Source: Sambucus nigra (Eukaryota; Streptophyta; Magnoliopsida; Dipsacales; Adoxaceae). Taken from it: 64,000 nucleotides of DNA. Below the pieces are notes generated by a model. The model worked only from the letters and a program-made list of their open reading frames with translations, was not told the DNA's origin and did not search any database. This document shows, one piece after another, positions 44,722-56,453 of this stretch. The position numbers and the translations under genes are program-made. Positions within the stretch are counted from its first letter, which is position 1; every line of letters starts with the position of its first letter. Location of the stretch: contig CASBWL010000422.1 of NCBI GenBank assembly GCA_949130495.1, positions 248,001 through 312,000 of the forward strand, written 5' to 3'.

Positions 44722-45429
44722 GTATCGAACCCAGTTTACGGGGTAGAGTGAGATGCTACAGTGAGGTCGTCACACCCCCGAAGCGTATGGGGTAAATTCT
44801 TATGCATAGTAGACGAGAGTCGTGTGAGTAGTGAGAGTCCCTAGGATTAGGGTACAATAAGGTGAGAGCATTCACATGTTTCGAAAAATTGAGTCAAGTT
44901 GCGTTGACCATAGATACCGAGAGGGTTTTGAGTCCAAATTGATAGGGAGCATGTTGAGAGTCAAAATTTTTTAGAGAAGAGCGATTGCAATTAAGTTAGG
45001 GGGAGAAATCCAGCTCAATGCAACAACCGAATCAGTTCTTTTATTTTTGATCCGGATCGGTCCTGACCGGATCGGTTCATTTATTTTAGAGCCAAATCGA
45101 TCCGTAAAGAACTAGAAAATTAAAAGGACCGAACCGGTCCGATCCTGTACTATCCGGATCGGTCTGGTTTCTGTAGTCTTTCCCCTTTCCCTAGGTGCAC
45201 TCCCCCTTCTCCCCAATCCCTTCCCTTCCTTCCCAATTCGCCCAACCATACCCAACCCTTCAATTTCCCTGCCAAATACATCCCCTATTTCCCTCCAAAC
45301 CCTTTCCCTCTATTTCCAAAACCCTACCCACACTTCTCACCTATAAATACCCACCCATAGCCTCCACTTTTCTCCACACCTTCAACCGCATCCCTTCTCT
45401 CTCCCTAATTTTTTTTCCATCACCCTCCA
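44722..45429 (+). other. Athila pol-to-third-ORF spacer with internal PPT and promoter
   Basis: It contains TTAAGTTAGGGGGAGA at 44991-45006 (polypurine tract-like), a cluster of GGATCGGT/ACCGGTCC palindrome-like words at 45048-45172, a pyrimidine-rich block at 45180-45330 and the TATA box at 45342. No coding region is seen. Confidence 0.6.
45342..45349 (+). promoter_or_regulatory. TATA box before Athila third ORF
   Basis: CTCACCTATAAATACCCACC is a strong TATA box, followed by a C/T-rich leader of about 90-140 bp before the third ORF. It suggests a separate transcript for this ORF. Confidence 0.55.
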
Positions 45430-45942
45430 CTTGTCTCAAAGGCCCAAAGAGCTCCCCCCATCAAATACGACTCAATTGAAATCCTACCCTCCAGCCATGG
45501 TGAATTCCGTTCTCGCCAAGAGGAGCGTTGATGCACTCTGTTCTTTGGTCCAGATCGTAAACTCCATATGGAGCGCGCAGTCCAATAAATGGGGCTGCCC
45601 AATTCCTTCACCGCCCTCTTCATGCCTAGGGGTTGGTGTCGTTTCCTTAATGAACCGTACAAAACGGTTTGGGCCACCGAAGTGCAATCTTTCTATGGAT
45701 CCCTTGTTCGCACGGGCCAATTTGAGTCCCAAGCCTATGTCGATGGTACCGTCATCCCTTTTTCTTTGGCCCTTCTCACAGCTAAGTTGGGAGAGTATGA
45801 TGTTCCCGTTGTTCAAGACTACACATACCCAAGGAATGTCACCCCGGTAGCTAAGGAACTCATTATGGAGCGCATTTCCCCCGACATTGTATGGAGGGGG
45901 GAGACTATCACTGTCGGCTGACTTAACGAAAAAGCACGCCTC
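45430..45942 (+). pseudogene. Athila third ORF (env-like position), 5' part
   Basis: In the frame that includes 45589-45921 the protein shows GLPNSFTALFMPRGWCRFLN, EVQSFYGSLV and PVAKELIMERISPDIVW. The style matches the large plant transposon-derived protein family found after pol in Athila elements. Upstream the same frame reads FFGPDRKLHMERAVQ with TAA before the GLPN block and a TGA further up, so a working start cannot be chosen. The reading frame meets a TGA at 45919 and is then cut by the gypsy insertion at 45943. No signal peptide or membrane helix is visible in this part, so env function is only inferred from position. Confidence 0.6.
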
Positions 45943-45944
45943 TA

Positions 45945-48769
45945 TGACACCCCGCCTAATTAAACCTTGGGTGATCAAGCCTTAATTTAATTTAAACAGG
46001 TTTCTTAAATGGTTCATTCTTAGCACCACTGTCGAAAAACTTTTTTAGTTACTAACCACCTAAGTGAAATTAAGCTGGTGCCAAATTTTATCTTTCTTAC
46101 GCAGAATCAATAACCCATACAAAAGAGTACAATTCCAGTAATAATGAAACAAAACTGAATGTAGATAAAGTCTTGCCAAAAACCACGGCCAAATAAAAAC
46201 CAACTCAAAATTTAGAATCAAAATAAATGTAAAAGTAAAGATTGGACAACATGTCCCAACTAAGAATACTAAAACTGAGATCCTTCACTAGAACTGAAAG
46301 AGAGGAAACGTCTAAACAATCCCTGCAACATCCACACGTGCTGCAGCTCCCAAATCCCTGGAATGAAATCATGCTTGGTGTCCCTGTGGCTGGGCACCTA
46401 AATTTTTTTTTTTTAAATTTTACATAGCAAGAGTTAGTACTCAAAACATTTGAAAATATTTTGCAAGCAGTTATCACATTTGAGTTATTGATTACACATA
46501 TTAAGGTTTCGCACACTCCCTCGAACTTCCTCACCTCTCTTCTATACTGCATGTCTAACGAGGATACTTAGTTCACCTAGTTATCCTACCCCAGTTAACT
46601 AGATTTGAATACCCACTGTATATACCCCCTCATTAAGTTCCATAACCTACTGATAGTTATTTTAAAAATTCCATATTCCATATGTTATAAACATAGATAA
46701 CTTACTTACTTCTTGTTATCCTTATTCTTATAATAATTAAATCACACTACTTAATTAATACTAAGATATCTTCCATCCATTTCATCATCTACTATCCTAA
46801 GTCAGTAGATTATACATATGGAATACATTTTATCACACAATATGTATCAAATATTAGTTATCACTAACATATCCTTTTTACACACACATAAAGGACCCTT
46901 GGTTCGGAATGATTCATCGACCCCAAGTGAGAGTTGCTTTGGAATGATCAATCGACCCCAACTATTTATATATATATATACATATACATATTATGGTTCG
47001 GGACTCTATCATCGCGACACCAATTTAATGTTTGGTTCAGAATTTTACATCGACCCCAAACGTATAATACCTTTATGTTAGTTCGGAATGTCTCATCGAC
47101 CCTAACACAATTAATTTAGGTAAACTTCTCTTAACCCAAAATTTTATATAATTTAGTAGGTACACACCCGACCTATCAAATCATGCCCGTACGTAATATA
47201 TTTTACTCATATTCACCGTACTCATTAATTTATAATTTATTTCACTATTGCATTTATTCGAGTATTCACGCAACTCTAAGGGTCCTAGTTACCCCTCCCT
47301 TAATTCAGTAGTTAAGTTATCTTTAACCTACTGATATTTTTTCGGAATTCACCCTCACTGTTTCCGTAACTAAATTCTCACAATCCCGACATACGGCTCA
47401 ATCGATCATCTTCCCGTCGGTCCATTTCTCCAAAAATTCCCACTCAATCATTAATGAAGAAATTTAATGGTATACCTACTGGTATTTATGAAGTTTCCTC
47501 ATAGGTAAAATAACATCACTAAGGTTCCCATTTAGCGACGATAATTAAACGGAAATTTATCCACAAAATTTTCTAAAGTACAACCAGGGTCGGTCGATCG
47601 ATGGAATATGGTCGATCGATCGACTGCTCGATTGATCAAGTAGTGATAGACCCAGATCGTCTTCTTCATGCGGGTTTCACCATTTTTGTTTATCTATCTT
47701 CCATGATCATCCACCATATTTGCAACCAACAATTTCTAATGATTCCTACATGTTATGGGATGATTACTAACAATTTAAAATAACAAAATCATTATAAATC
47801 TTGATCAAATTAACTAAAAACCTTCCTATTTTTCAAGAACCCTAAAAATACAATATTTCCATCTTTCATCATAATTCCAGATTTTTAGTTCGATTTAATC
47901 ATCTAGTCTTCTATGATATCAGTATATTTGGAGATCCAAAAACGTTCTACATGAAATCCCTATCAATCATGGATCATAATCAAGTGTTTTATTCCCAAAA
48001 ATATCATAAAAACCATGTTCTTCATAAAGCTTAAATATGGGTATTATAACTCAATTTATTTTGCAAATAACCAATTTCCATATGATTTGTAGGGTCTAAT
48101 TTCGTGGTTGTTGTTGATGATTGATAATTTTTATCCTTCAATCCTTCTTCCCAACAAGTTGGTGGTGAAATCTCCTTAGAATTCTTCCTCCTTCCTTCTC
48201 TTGCCTTAGAAATTTGTTTCTCTCTTCTCTCTAATGGCTATGGTGTATTTTATTTCTTTCTAACCCTAGTTTCTAACTCTTATAATCTGATTTAGGGTTT
48301 CAAAATTCGTAGGTCTCCTTACCCATAAATGTAAAGAGACCAAAATACCCTCGATTGGTCCCGGTTTAGCCTGAAAATGACCCGTCACTCAACTAGTACC
48401 CCCGGGTACACTATTTTGACTAATTCAACCCTTTCGAAATCATCTGTGGACTCTAAATTATCTTTTGAGTCTCTTAAAATATGTTTCTCATCTCATCTTC
48501 AATTTTTGTCTACGCGCGACACTCGGTCAGGATAACTCAGGTACGTCCATATAAATCTCTAGGCCGTACATATCAACATTAAAAATTTACTACTCACATT
48601 TAGTAAATTTTAAATCGTCATATTAATCTTTATTAACATTACATTACATTAAATTACTCTACTCACGTAATTTAATTTAAAACGTATTTTTATCACATTA
48701 AATTACTCTACTCACGTAATTTAAATAAAAATGTATTTTCCTAACTATGCAAAATTATGGGGTATTACA
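45945..48769 (-). repeat. chromodomain gypsy 3' LTR
   Basis: 2825 bp. It contains several TTCGGAATG.TCATCGACCCC-like words at 46895-47105 and a short TCGATCGATCGA block at 47590-47640. Its partner is 53581-56453, which is 48 bp longer. Confidence 0.93.
46895..47105. repeat. irregular repeat of GGTTCGGAATG-TCATCGACCCC words in LTR
   Basis: Five variants of a GTTCGGAAT...CATCGACCCCA word occur at 30-65 bp spacing (near 46900, 46930, 46990, 47030 and 47078). The same set is in the other LTR at 54545-54750. It may be a U3 regulatory array. Confidence 0.55.
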
Positions 48770-50281
48770 TACTTCCCCTCTTACAAAAGGAATTCCGTCC
48801 TCAAAATTTAGAAAAATACCTGCGGTGAATAACTCGGGATATTGTTCTCGCATATCCTGATCCCGTTCCCAAGTAGACTCATCCATATTGTGAAGTCCCC
48901 ACTGTACTCGCACTACGGGTACCACCTTGGATCGTAGTTTGCGCTCACTATAATCCAGAATAGCCACGAGTCTTTCTTCATACGAGACATCTGGCTGTAA
49001 ATCGATCTCCTCCAGTGGAACGTGCCAGAATGCTCTCTCACTCCTCTTATATTTCTTCAGCGACGCTACATGGAATACATCGTGTATTCGCTGAAGGTGC
49101 TCAGGGAGCCCTAATCTGTAAGCTACCGGTCCCACCCTCTCAATGATAGGAAACGGCCCCACATATCTCGGTGCTAACTTTCCTTTCTTGCCGAACCTTA
49201 TAATCCCTTTCATAGGAGAAACTCGAAGTAATACCTGGTCGCCTACACCTAGTTCCACGTGTTTCCTATCGGCGTCAGTATAACTTTTCTGCCTATCCTG
49301 AGCTATTCGAATACGTCCTCGAATCAACTCTATTTTGGAGGAAGTCTCCTGTATCATCTCTGGCCCCAATAGCTTGTTATCCCCCACCTCTAACCAACAG
49401 TTGGGCGAACGGCAAGGCCTCCCGTAAAGTGCCACGAATGGAGCCATGCCGATAGTGAATTGGTAAGAGTTATTATATGCAAACTCCACCAAAGGAAGGT
49501 ATGGCTCCCAAGCTCCCCCAAAATCTAGGACACACATCCTTAACATATCCTCCAATATCTGGTTTACCCTTTCAGTTTGACCGTCCGTCTGTGGGTGATA
49601 CGCCGTACTCATCCGTAAGTTGGTGCCCATGGCCTCCTGAAAGCTCTGCCAGAAATGTGACACAAATATTTTGTCTCTGTCAGACACAATATTAATAGGA
49701 ACTTTGTGCAGCTTAATGATCTCTGAAATGAATAGCTGCGCGTACCGCATCGTTTCATAATCCGTAGGAACCGGCAAGAAATGAGCTACCTTAGTGAGCC
49801 GATCCATTATCACCCATATGGAATCGTGACCCTTCTGTGATGTTAGTAACCCAGTAATAAAATCCATCGAGATACTCTCCCACTTCCACATGGGAATCTC
49901 TAGTGGTTGTAGCATTCCTGAATGTCTCTGATGGTCAACTTTTACAAGCTGACATGTAACCCATCTGGAGACAAACTCTGCAATGTCTTGTTTCATACCT
50001 GACCACCAATATAATCGTCGCATGTCCTGGTATATTTTGTCCCCACTTGGATGTACTAAGAAGTTTGACCCGTGCGACTCCGTCATTACGGCATGCCTTA
50101 AATCATCATCTTCGGGCACTATCAGCCTACCATTAAACCGTAGACCGCCCTCTGAGCTGATGGAGTAGGATTCTGCCCCCTCGACCAATAGTTGTCGTAC
50201 TCTGTCCTGACAAAATGGGTCCTCGGCCTGTGCCCTCACTACCTGCATAACATTCTCGAGAGTGATAGCTAAAACTTCCAT
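48755..50281 (-). CDS. integrase with C-terminal chromodomain (508 codons, open)
   Basis: This is the longest intact coding block in the nested element. Residues about 70-120 form the zinc-binding region (ESHGSNFLVHPSG, RLYWWSGMKQDIAEF, then RWVTCQ, where the first cysteine of the usual RCxxC is a tryptophan). The DDE core is complete: SISMDFITGLL, NIVSDRDKIFVSHF and TAYHPQTDGQTERVNQ. The C-terminal GPFPIIERVGPVAYRL and LQRIHDVFHVASLKKY are followed by a chromodomain-like VRVQWGLHNMDESTWERDQD. Chromodomains direct chromovirus integration to particular chromatin. The frame runs a few residues into LTR sequence. It is part of a gag-pol polyprotein and has no start of its own. Confidence 0.9.
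   Translation of the reverse strand: MEVLAITLENVMQVVRAQAEDPFCQDRVRQLLVEGAESYSISSEGGLRFNGRLIVPEDDDLRHAVMTESHGSNFLVHPSGDKIYQDMRRLYWWSGMKQDIAEFVSRWVTCQLVKVDHQRHSGMLQPLEIPMWKWESISMDFITGLLTSQKGHDSIWVIMDRLTKVAHFLPVPTDYETMRYAQLFISEIIKLHKVPINIVSDRDKIFVSHFWQSFQEAMGTNLRMSTAYHPQTDGQTERVNQILEDMLRMCVLDFGGAWEPYLPLVEFAYNNSYQFTIGMAPFVALYGRPCRSPNCWLEVGDNKLLGPEMIQETSSKIELIRGRIRIAQDRQKSYTDADRKHVELGVGDQVLLRVSPMKGIIRFGKKGKLAPRYVGPFPIIERVGPVAYRLGLPEHLQRIHDVFHVASLKKYKRSERAFWHVPLEEIDLQPDVSYEERLVAILDYSERKLRSKVVPVVRVQWGLHNMDESTWERDQDMREQYPELFTAGIFLNFEDGIPFVRGEVCNTP
48770..48790 (-). other. chromodomain gypsy polypurine tract
   Basis: The minus strand reads TAAGAGGGGAAGTA immediately before the 3' LTR start TGTAATACCCC. 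Confidence 0.75.
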
Positions 50282-50299
50282 GCATGCTCGGGCTATCTA

Positions 50300-51000
50300 T
50301 CCTCATGTCGAAGTTCACTCCACTTCGCCTTCCAAATTTATGCCAAATCTCCGGTAGGTCTTCTGCTTAACGCATCTGTCACCACGTTATCCTTACCAGG
50401 ATGATACTGTATATCAAACTGGTAGTCCTTCACGAATTCCAGCCACATCCTTTGCCTCATATTCAGATCCTTCTGAGTGAAAAGATATAGAAGTTACTTA
50501 TGATCCGTGAATAGAGTGAACTGCTCGCCTAGAAGATAGTGTCTCCATATCCTCAATGCAAAAACAACCGCTGCAAACTCGAGGTCATGGGTGGGGTAAT
50601 TCTTCTCATGTGGCTTAAGCTTTCGGGACGCATAAGCTATAGCCTTCTCTTCCTGCTGTAACACACCCCCAAGCCCTTGTAGGGATGCGTTAGTATAGGC
50701 TCGGTACTCCATTCCGCTCCTAGGCAAGGAAAGAACGGGTGCTGATGTCAACTTGTCCTTTAACTCATGAATCGCTAACTGACAACTGTCACTCCATACG
50801 AAGGGCACTCCCTTTCGAGTCAAGTTCGTCAAAGGTCCGGCAATTTTTGAGAAACCCTTAATGAAGCGACTATAATAACCGGCTAACCCTAAGAAACTGC
50901 GAATTTTGGTCGGTGTCGTGGGTTGTCCCCACTCCCTCACCGCCGATACCTTACTCGGTTCAACAACAATGCCTCTGCTTGATACAACGTGTCCTAAGAA
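50300..51000 (-). pseudogene. chromodomain gypsy RT thumb and RNase H
   Basis: The open frame 50940-50494 shows [20 protein letters not shown], then [36 protein letters not shown] and FTLFTDHK. The first RNase H aspartate is usually found in a [YF][TS]DAS motif; here it is TNAS, so the catalytic residue is asparagine. After a TAA next to the TDHK block the frame continues with [20 protein letters not shown] and [17 protein letters not shown] to about 50330. Confidence 0.85.
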
Positions 51001-51001
51001 C

Positions 51002-52233
51002 TTAACCTCCCGAAGCCAAAATCCACATTTCTAAAATTTGGCGTATAACTGATGGTCCCCCAATGTTTGTAGAACCATTCATAAATGTCCAGTGTGTTCC
51101 TCCTCCATGCGAGGGTAAATCAGAATGTTGCCTATGAATACAATCACAAATTGGTCCAAAAAACTCCCCGAATACCGTGGTCATGAGATCTATGAATACT
51201 GCAGGTGCATTAGTGAGCCCAAACGGCATTACGCTGAACTCATATGACCCGTACCGCGACAGGAAAGTGGTCTTAGGTACATCCTCCTCACGAATGAGAA
51301 ATTGGTGGTAACCCGACCTCAAATCGATCTTTGAGAAGTACGCAGCCCTCTTAACTGATCAAATAAGTCGTCAATCCTCGACAACGAATATTTATTACGT
51401 ATCGTCACTTTGTTCAGCTCCCTATAATCTACACACAGACGAAGTGAACCGTCCCTTTTCTTTACAAATAACACCGGCGCACCCCATGGTGATGTGCTTC
51501 GTCGAATGAAACCCTGTCCTAAAAGTTGCTGAATCTGTTCGCTCAGCTCTCGCATCTTCGAAAGAGCCATGCGATACGGTGCTCTGGCAATCGGTCTCGT
51601 CCCCGGCGCTAGGTCAATAACGAACTCTATCTCCCTGCTGTGTGGTAACCCTAGTATCTCCTGAAAGACATCCTCAAAATCCCTCACAACTAGGATTGAG
51701 TCTGGAGAAATGACAACCCCATGTGAGGTCTCCTCCTCAATATAATATAAATGAGTTCGTGATCCTCCCTCGGGGAGTGGCATTGCCACAAGGAACATCT
51801 CTTGTCCCGCGAAGGAGAACACGATAGTCCTCTCATAACAATCTACCATTGCCCTATAATGTGCCAACCAATCCATGCCTAGGAGGTCCGCCGCTAGACT
51901 CAATCTCCTGACCATAATGTCTACACTCTTACAAATCGAGTGTATAAGGGACCCACTACCCATCGGTGACTCCACGCACATAAGATGAGTGTCAGCTATC
52001 GCTAATAGGTCATCTGACCGTGCAAATCTAGTGGCAATAAATGAATGTGTCGCCCCCGTGTCAAACAAAATACTACCCTCAAGTCCATGAATAGGAAACA
52101 TACCCGCGACTATCGGTGGTGCTGGAGGTGCTGGCTGAAATGGAATATCATGGACGTTGAACACACGTTCGTACTGCATCTGTCCTGGCTGTGGGGCCTG
52201 TGCTGCTGCTGGGGTTAACGAAGCCTGTTGCCC
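51002..52233 (-). pseudogene. chromodomain gypsy protease and reverse transcriptase
   Basis: The open frame 52179-51319 contains the protease [16 protein letters not shown] with its catalytic DTG, and the RT start [39 protein letters not shown] and [19 protein letters not shown] frame change near 51320 leads to [20 protein letters not shown] and [16 protein letters not shown]. Another gives [13 protein letters not shown] at about 51120-51158, where the family motif is FIDDIL: both catalytic aspartates are replaced (G and N). RT is therefore dead independently of the frame changes. A TAG at 52234-52236 separates this from gag in the same frame. Confidence 0.88.
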
Positions 52234-53388
52234 CTATTGGGCACCCTGTTGTTGTGCCCTGTCTTGCTGTGGACAATTTCTACTCTTGTGACCCTGCTGG
52301 CCACAAGTGAAACACTGACCCTGAAACTGCCTCTGCCCTTGGCCCCGTTGGCCCTGACGTTGGCCCTGTTGACCTTGGCCTTGATGTCCTCCATTTTGGT
52401 TCCCTTGGATCTGTCGGCCCCGAGGAACAGGTTGCTGGGGACCCTGATGGCCCTGTCTGTCAAAGCGATGTCTCCCATGCTTAAACTTCTTGGTAGAGTT
52501 CCCCTGCCGGGAATCCTGCCCTAGCTGGCCCACTATTTGCTGCTGTGGTGTGCTGCTGTCACTAATCCCACCTACTTTGCCCGGTTGGCTAGGCTCACCT
52601 CTCTTGTTTCCCCTCGCATGAAAGAGGTGATCCTGACAGTGTAGTAGAGCAGCATTGACGACCTCTGTATAAGTTACCAATGCCGGATTGTCGATCAAGT
52701 GCTGTCTGATTCTCCAGGTCAAGACATCCATAAATTTTGACTTCCTCCTCTCCTCATCGCTCACCTCATTTGGCACAAAGTTAGCCAAGCGGATAAACTC
52801 TTCCTCATAATCAGTAACTGAGCGATCTCCCTGCACTATTTCGCTGAATTTCTTCCTCATCTCTGACTCTACCGCTGGAGGAAAATACTTGCGGTCGAAC
52901 CGCACCCAAAACTCAGAAATTCGCTTAGTGTCCCTTTCCTCGGTGGTGGTAACTGACTCCCACCACTGTAAGGCCGCTCCCGCCAGACGGAAAGTGGCTA
53001 GCATTTGTTTCTGAACCTCGGTGCACTCTAGCATGCATAAGTGGCGCTGGATATTTTTCTTCCAGTTGCACGTCTCCACTACATCGGTACTACCCTAAAA
53101 CTCGGGTGGATGTCCTTTTTGAAATGTCTCTCTGACTCTCTACCAAGTAAATGGCCCTGCTGGGGCCAGAACTGCCGGTGCCACGGGAGGAGGTACTTGG
53201 GGCTGAGGAAAATAGGCTGCCATGGCCCTCATTGCTGTCTCGACTGCCTGAGCCACTATCACTACAACTTGAGTAGTGGAAATTAACTCGGGTGAGGGTG
53301 GTGGTATCGGAACCTATGTCTCCTGATGAGCCTCCCTCACCTCATCTCTGGCTTCAGCCCTCTCCGCTCGCTGTCTCCTCGGTGGCAT
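52234..53388 (-). pseudogene. chromodomain gypsy gag
   Basis: It starts at ATG 53388 (PPRRQRAERAEARDEV) and continues in one frame through three TAG codons at about 53311, 53148 and 53094 to the long open part 53079-52234. It shows the capsid region (LAGAALQWWESVTTTEERDT, YFPPAVESEMRKKFSEIVQG, VTDYEEEFIRLANFVP), a Q/G-rich basic stretch and a CCHC knuckle CFTCGQQGHKSRNC. All the stops, including the one at the gag-pol border, are TAG in contexts where CAG (Gln) is a plausible ancestor. Confidence 0.88.
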
Positions 53389-53554
53389 CTGAAATAAGAT
53401 CAAATTGTATAAGTACACAATTTATACAAAATCTAAGAGCAGATGTACGATAACGCAAAAGTGGATATTGAGTCAACAGTCCTAATAGTAGGGCTCTAAT
53501 ACAACCAAAATGTTACGCTGAAACACAGTAAGCCGTACAGATCCTATGGACACT

Positions 53555-53580
53555 AGAACCTGATGCTCTGATACTATCTA
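53555..53580 (-). other. chromodomain gypsy primer binding site
   Basis: On the minus strand, right after the 5' LTR, TAGATAGTATCAGAGCATCAGG includes TATCAGAGC, matching the 3' part of methionine tRNA primer sites. The upstream TGG is not intact. Confidence 0.7.
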
Positions 53581-56453
53581 TGACACCCCGCCTAATTAAA
53601 CCTTGGGTGATCAAGACTTAATTTAATTTAAACAGGTTTTTTAAATGGTTCATTCTTAGCACCACTGTCGAAAAACTTTTTAAGTTACTAACAACTTAAG
53701 TGAAATTAAGCTGGTGCCAAATTTTATCTTACTTAAGCAGAATCAACAACCCAAACAAAACAGTACAATTCCAGTAATAATGAAACAATTCACATTGATA
53801 ACTGAATGTAGATAAAGTCTTGCCGGAAACCACGGCCAAATAAAAACCAACTCAAAATTTAGAATCAGAATAAATGTAAAAGTAAAGATTGGACAACATG
53901 TCCCAACTAAGAATACTAAAACTGAGATCCTGCACTAGAACTGAAAGAGAGGAAACGTCTAAACAATCCCTGCAACATCCACACGTGGTGCAGCTCCCAA
54001 ATCCCTGGAATGAAATCATGCTGGGTGTCCCTGTGGCTGGGCACCCAAAAGTTTTTTTTTTAATTTTACATAGCAAGAGTTAGTACTCAAAACATTTGAA
54101 AATATTTTGCAAGCAGTTATCACAATTGAGTTATTGATTACACATATTAAGGTTTCGCACACTCCCTTGAACTTCCTCACCTCTCTTCTGTACTGCACGT
54201 CTGACGAGGATACTTAGTTCACCTAGTTATCCTACCCCAGTTAACTAGATTTGAATACGCACTGTATATACCCCCTCATTAAGTTCCATAACCTACTAAT
54301 AGTTATTTTAAAAATTCCATATTTCATTGGTTATAAACATAGATAACTTACCTACTTCTTGTTATCCTTACTCTTATAATAATTACATCACACTACTTAA
54401 TTATTACTAAGATATCTTCCATCCATTTCATCATCTACTATCCTAAGTCAGTAGATTATACATATGGAATACATTATATCACACAATATGTATCAAATAT
54501 TAGTTATCACTAACATATCCTTTTTACACACACATAAAGGACCCTTGGTTCAGAATGATTCATCGACCCCAAGTGAGAGTTGGTTCGGAATGATCCATCG
54601 ACCCCAACTATTTATATATATACATACACATATTCTGGTTCGGGACTCTTTCATCGTGACAACAGTTTAATGTTTGGCTCGACATTTTACATCGACCCCA
54701 AACGTATAATAACTTTATGTTAGTACGGAATGTCTCATCGACCCTAACATAATTAATTTAGGTAAACTTCTCTTAACCCAAAATTTTATATAATTTAGTA
54801 GGTACACACCTGACCTATCAAATCATGCCCGTACGTAATATATTTTACTTATGTTCACCGTACTCATTAATTTATAATTTATTTCACTATTGCATTTATT
54901 CGAGTATTCACGCAACTTTAAGGGTCCTAGTTACCACTCCCTTAATTCAGTAGTTAAGTTATCTTTAACCTACTAGTATTTTTTCGGAATTTACCCTCAC
55001 ACTTTCCGTAACTAAATTCTCACAATCCCGACATACGGCTTAATCGATCATCTTCCCGTCGGTCCATTTCTCTAAAAATTCCCACTCAATCATTTATGAA
55101 GAAATTTAATGGTATACCTACTGGTATTTATGAAGTTCCCTCATAGGTAAAATAACATCACTAAGGTTCCCATTTAGCGACGGTAATTAAAAGGAAATTT
55201 ATCCACAAAATTTTCTAAAGTACAGCCAGGGTCGATCGATCGATGGAATATGGTCGATCGATCGACTGCTCGATCGATCGACTGCTCGATCGATCGACAT
55301 TCAATGGTCGATCGATCGATCAAGGAGTGACAGACCCAGGTCGTCTTCTTCATGCGGGTTTCACCACTTTTGTTTATCTATCTTCCATGATCATCCACCA
55401 TATTTGTAGCCAACAATTTCTAATCATTCCTACATGTTCTGGGATGATTACTAACAATTTAAAATAACAAAATCATTATAAATCTTGAACAAATTAACTA
55501 AAAACCTTCCTATTTTTCAAGAACCCAAAAAATACAATCTTTCCATCTTTCATCATAATTACAGATTTTTAGTTCTATTTAATCATCTAGTCTTCTATGA
55601 TATCAGAATATTTGGAGATCCAAAAACGTTCTACATGAAATCCCTATCAATCATGGATCATAATCAAGTGTTTTATTCCCAAAAATATCATAAAAACCAT
55701 GTTCTTCATAAAGCTTAAATATGGGTATTATAACTCAGTTTATTTTGCAAATAACCACTTGCCTTATGATTTGTAGGGTCTAATTTCGTGGTTGTTGTCG
55801 ATGATTGATAATTTTTATCCTTCAATCCTTCTTCCCAACAAGTTGGTGGTGAAATATCCTTAGAATTCTTCCTCCTTCCTTCTCTTGCCTTAGAAATTTG
55901 TTTCTCTCTTCTCTCTAATGGCTATGGTGTATTTTCTTTCTTTCTAACCCGAGTTTCTAACTCTTATAATCTGATTTAGGGTTTCAAAATTCGTAGGACT
56001 CCTTACCCATAAATGTAAAGAGAACAAAATACCCTCGAATGGTCCCGGTTTAGCCCGAAAATGAGCTGTCACTCAACTAGTACCCCCGGGTACACTATTT
56101 TGACTAATTCGACCATTTCGAAATCATCTGTGGACTCTAAATTATCTTTTGAGTCTCTTAAAATATGTTTCTCATCTCATCTTCAATTTTTGTCTACGCG
56201 CGACACTCGTTCGGGATAACTCAGGTACGTCCATATAAATCGCTAGGCCATACATATCAACATTCAAAATTTACTACTCACATTTAGTAAGTTTTAAATC
56301 GTCATATTAATCTTTATTAACATTACATTACATTAAATTACTCTACTCACGTAATTTAATTTAAAACGTATTTTTATCACATTAAATTACTCTACTCACG
56401 TAATTTAAATAAAAATGTATTTTCCTAACTATGCAAAATTATGGGGTATTACA
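53581..56453 (-). repeat. chromodomain gypsy 5' LTR
   Basis: 2873 bp. It differs from the other LTR mainly by substitutions, a small replacement near 53787-53803 and an expanded GATC-palindrome block at 55232-55322. Confidence 0.93.
55232..55322. repeat. TCGATCGATCGA palindrome block in LTR
   Basis: Five clusters of GATCGATCGA, separated by short words such as CTGCTC and CATTCAATGG, lie in about 90 bp. The other LTR has only two to three at 47590-47640; the difference (about 42 bp) explains nearly all of the LTR length difference. Confidence 0.8.

Noticed and set aside
45484..45978. 164-codon minus-strand open frame
   Set aside because: It is antisense to the recognisable Athila third ORF and runs into LTR sequence of the inserted element.
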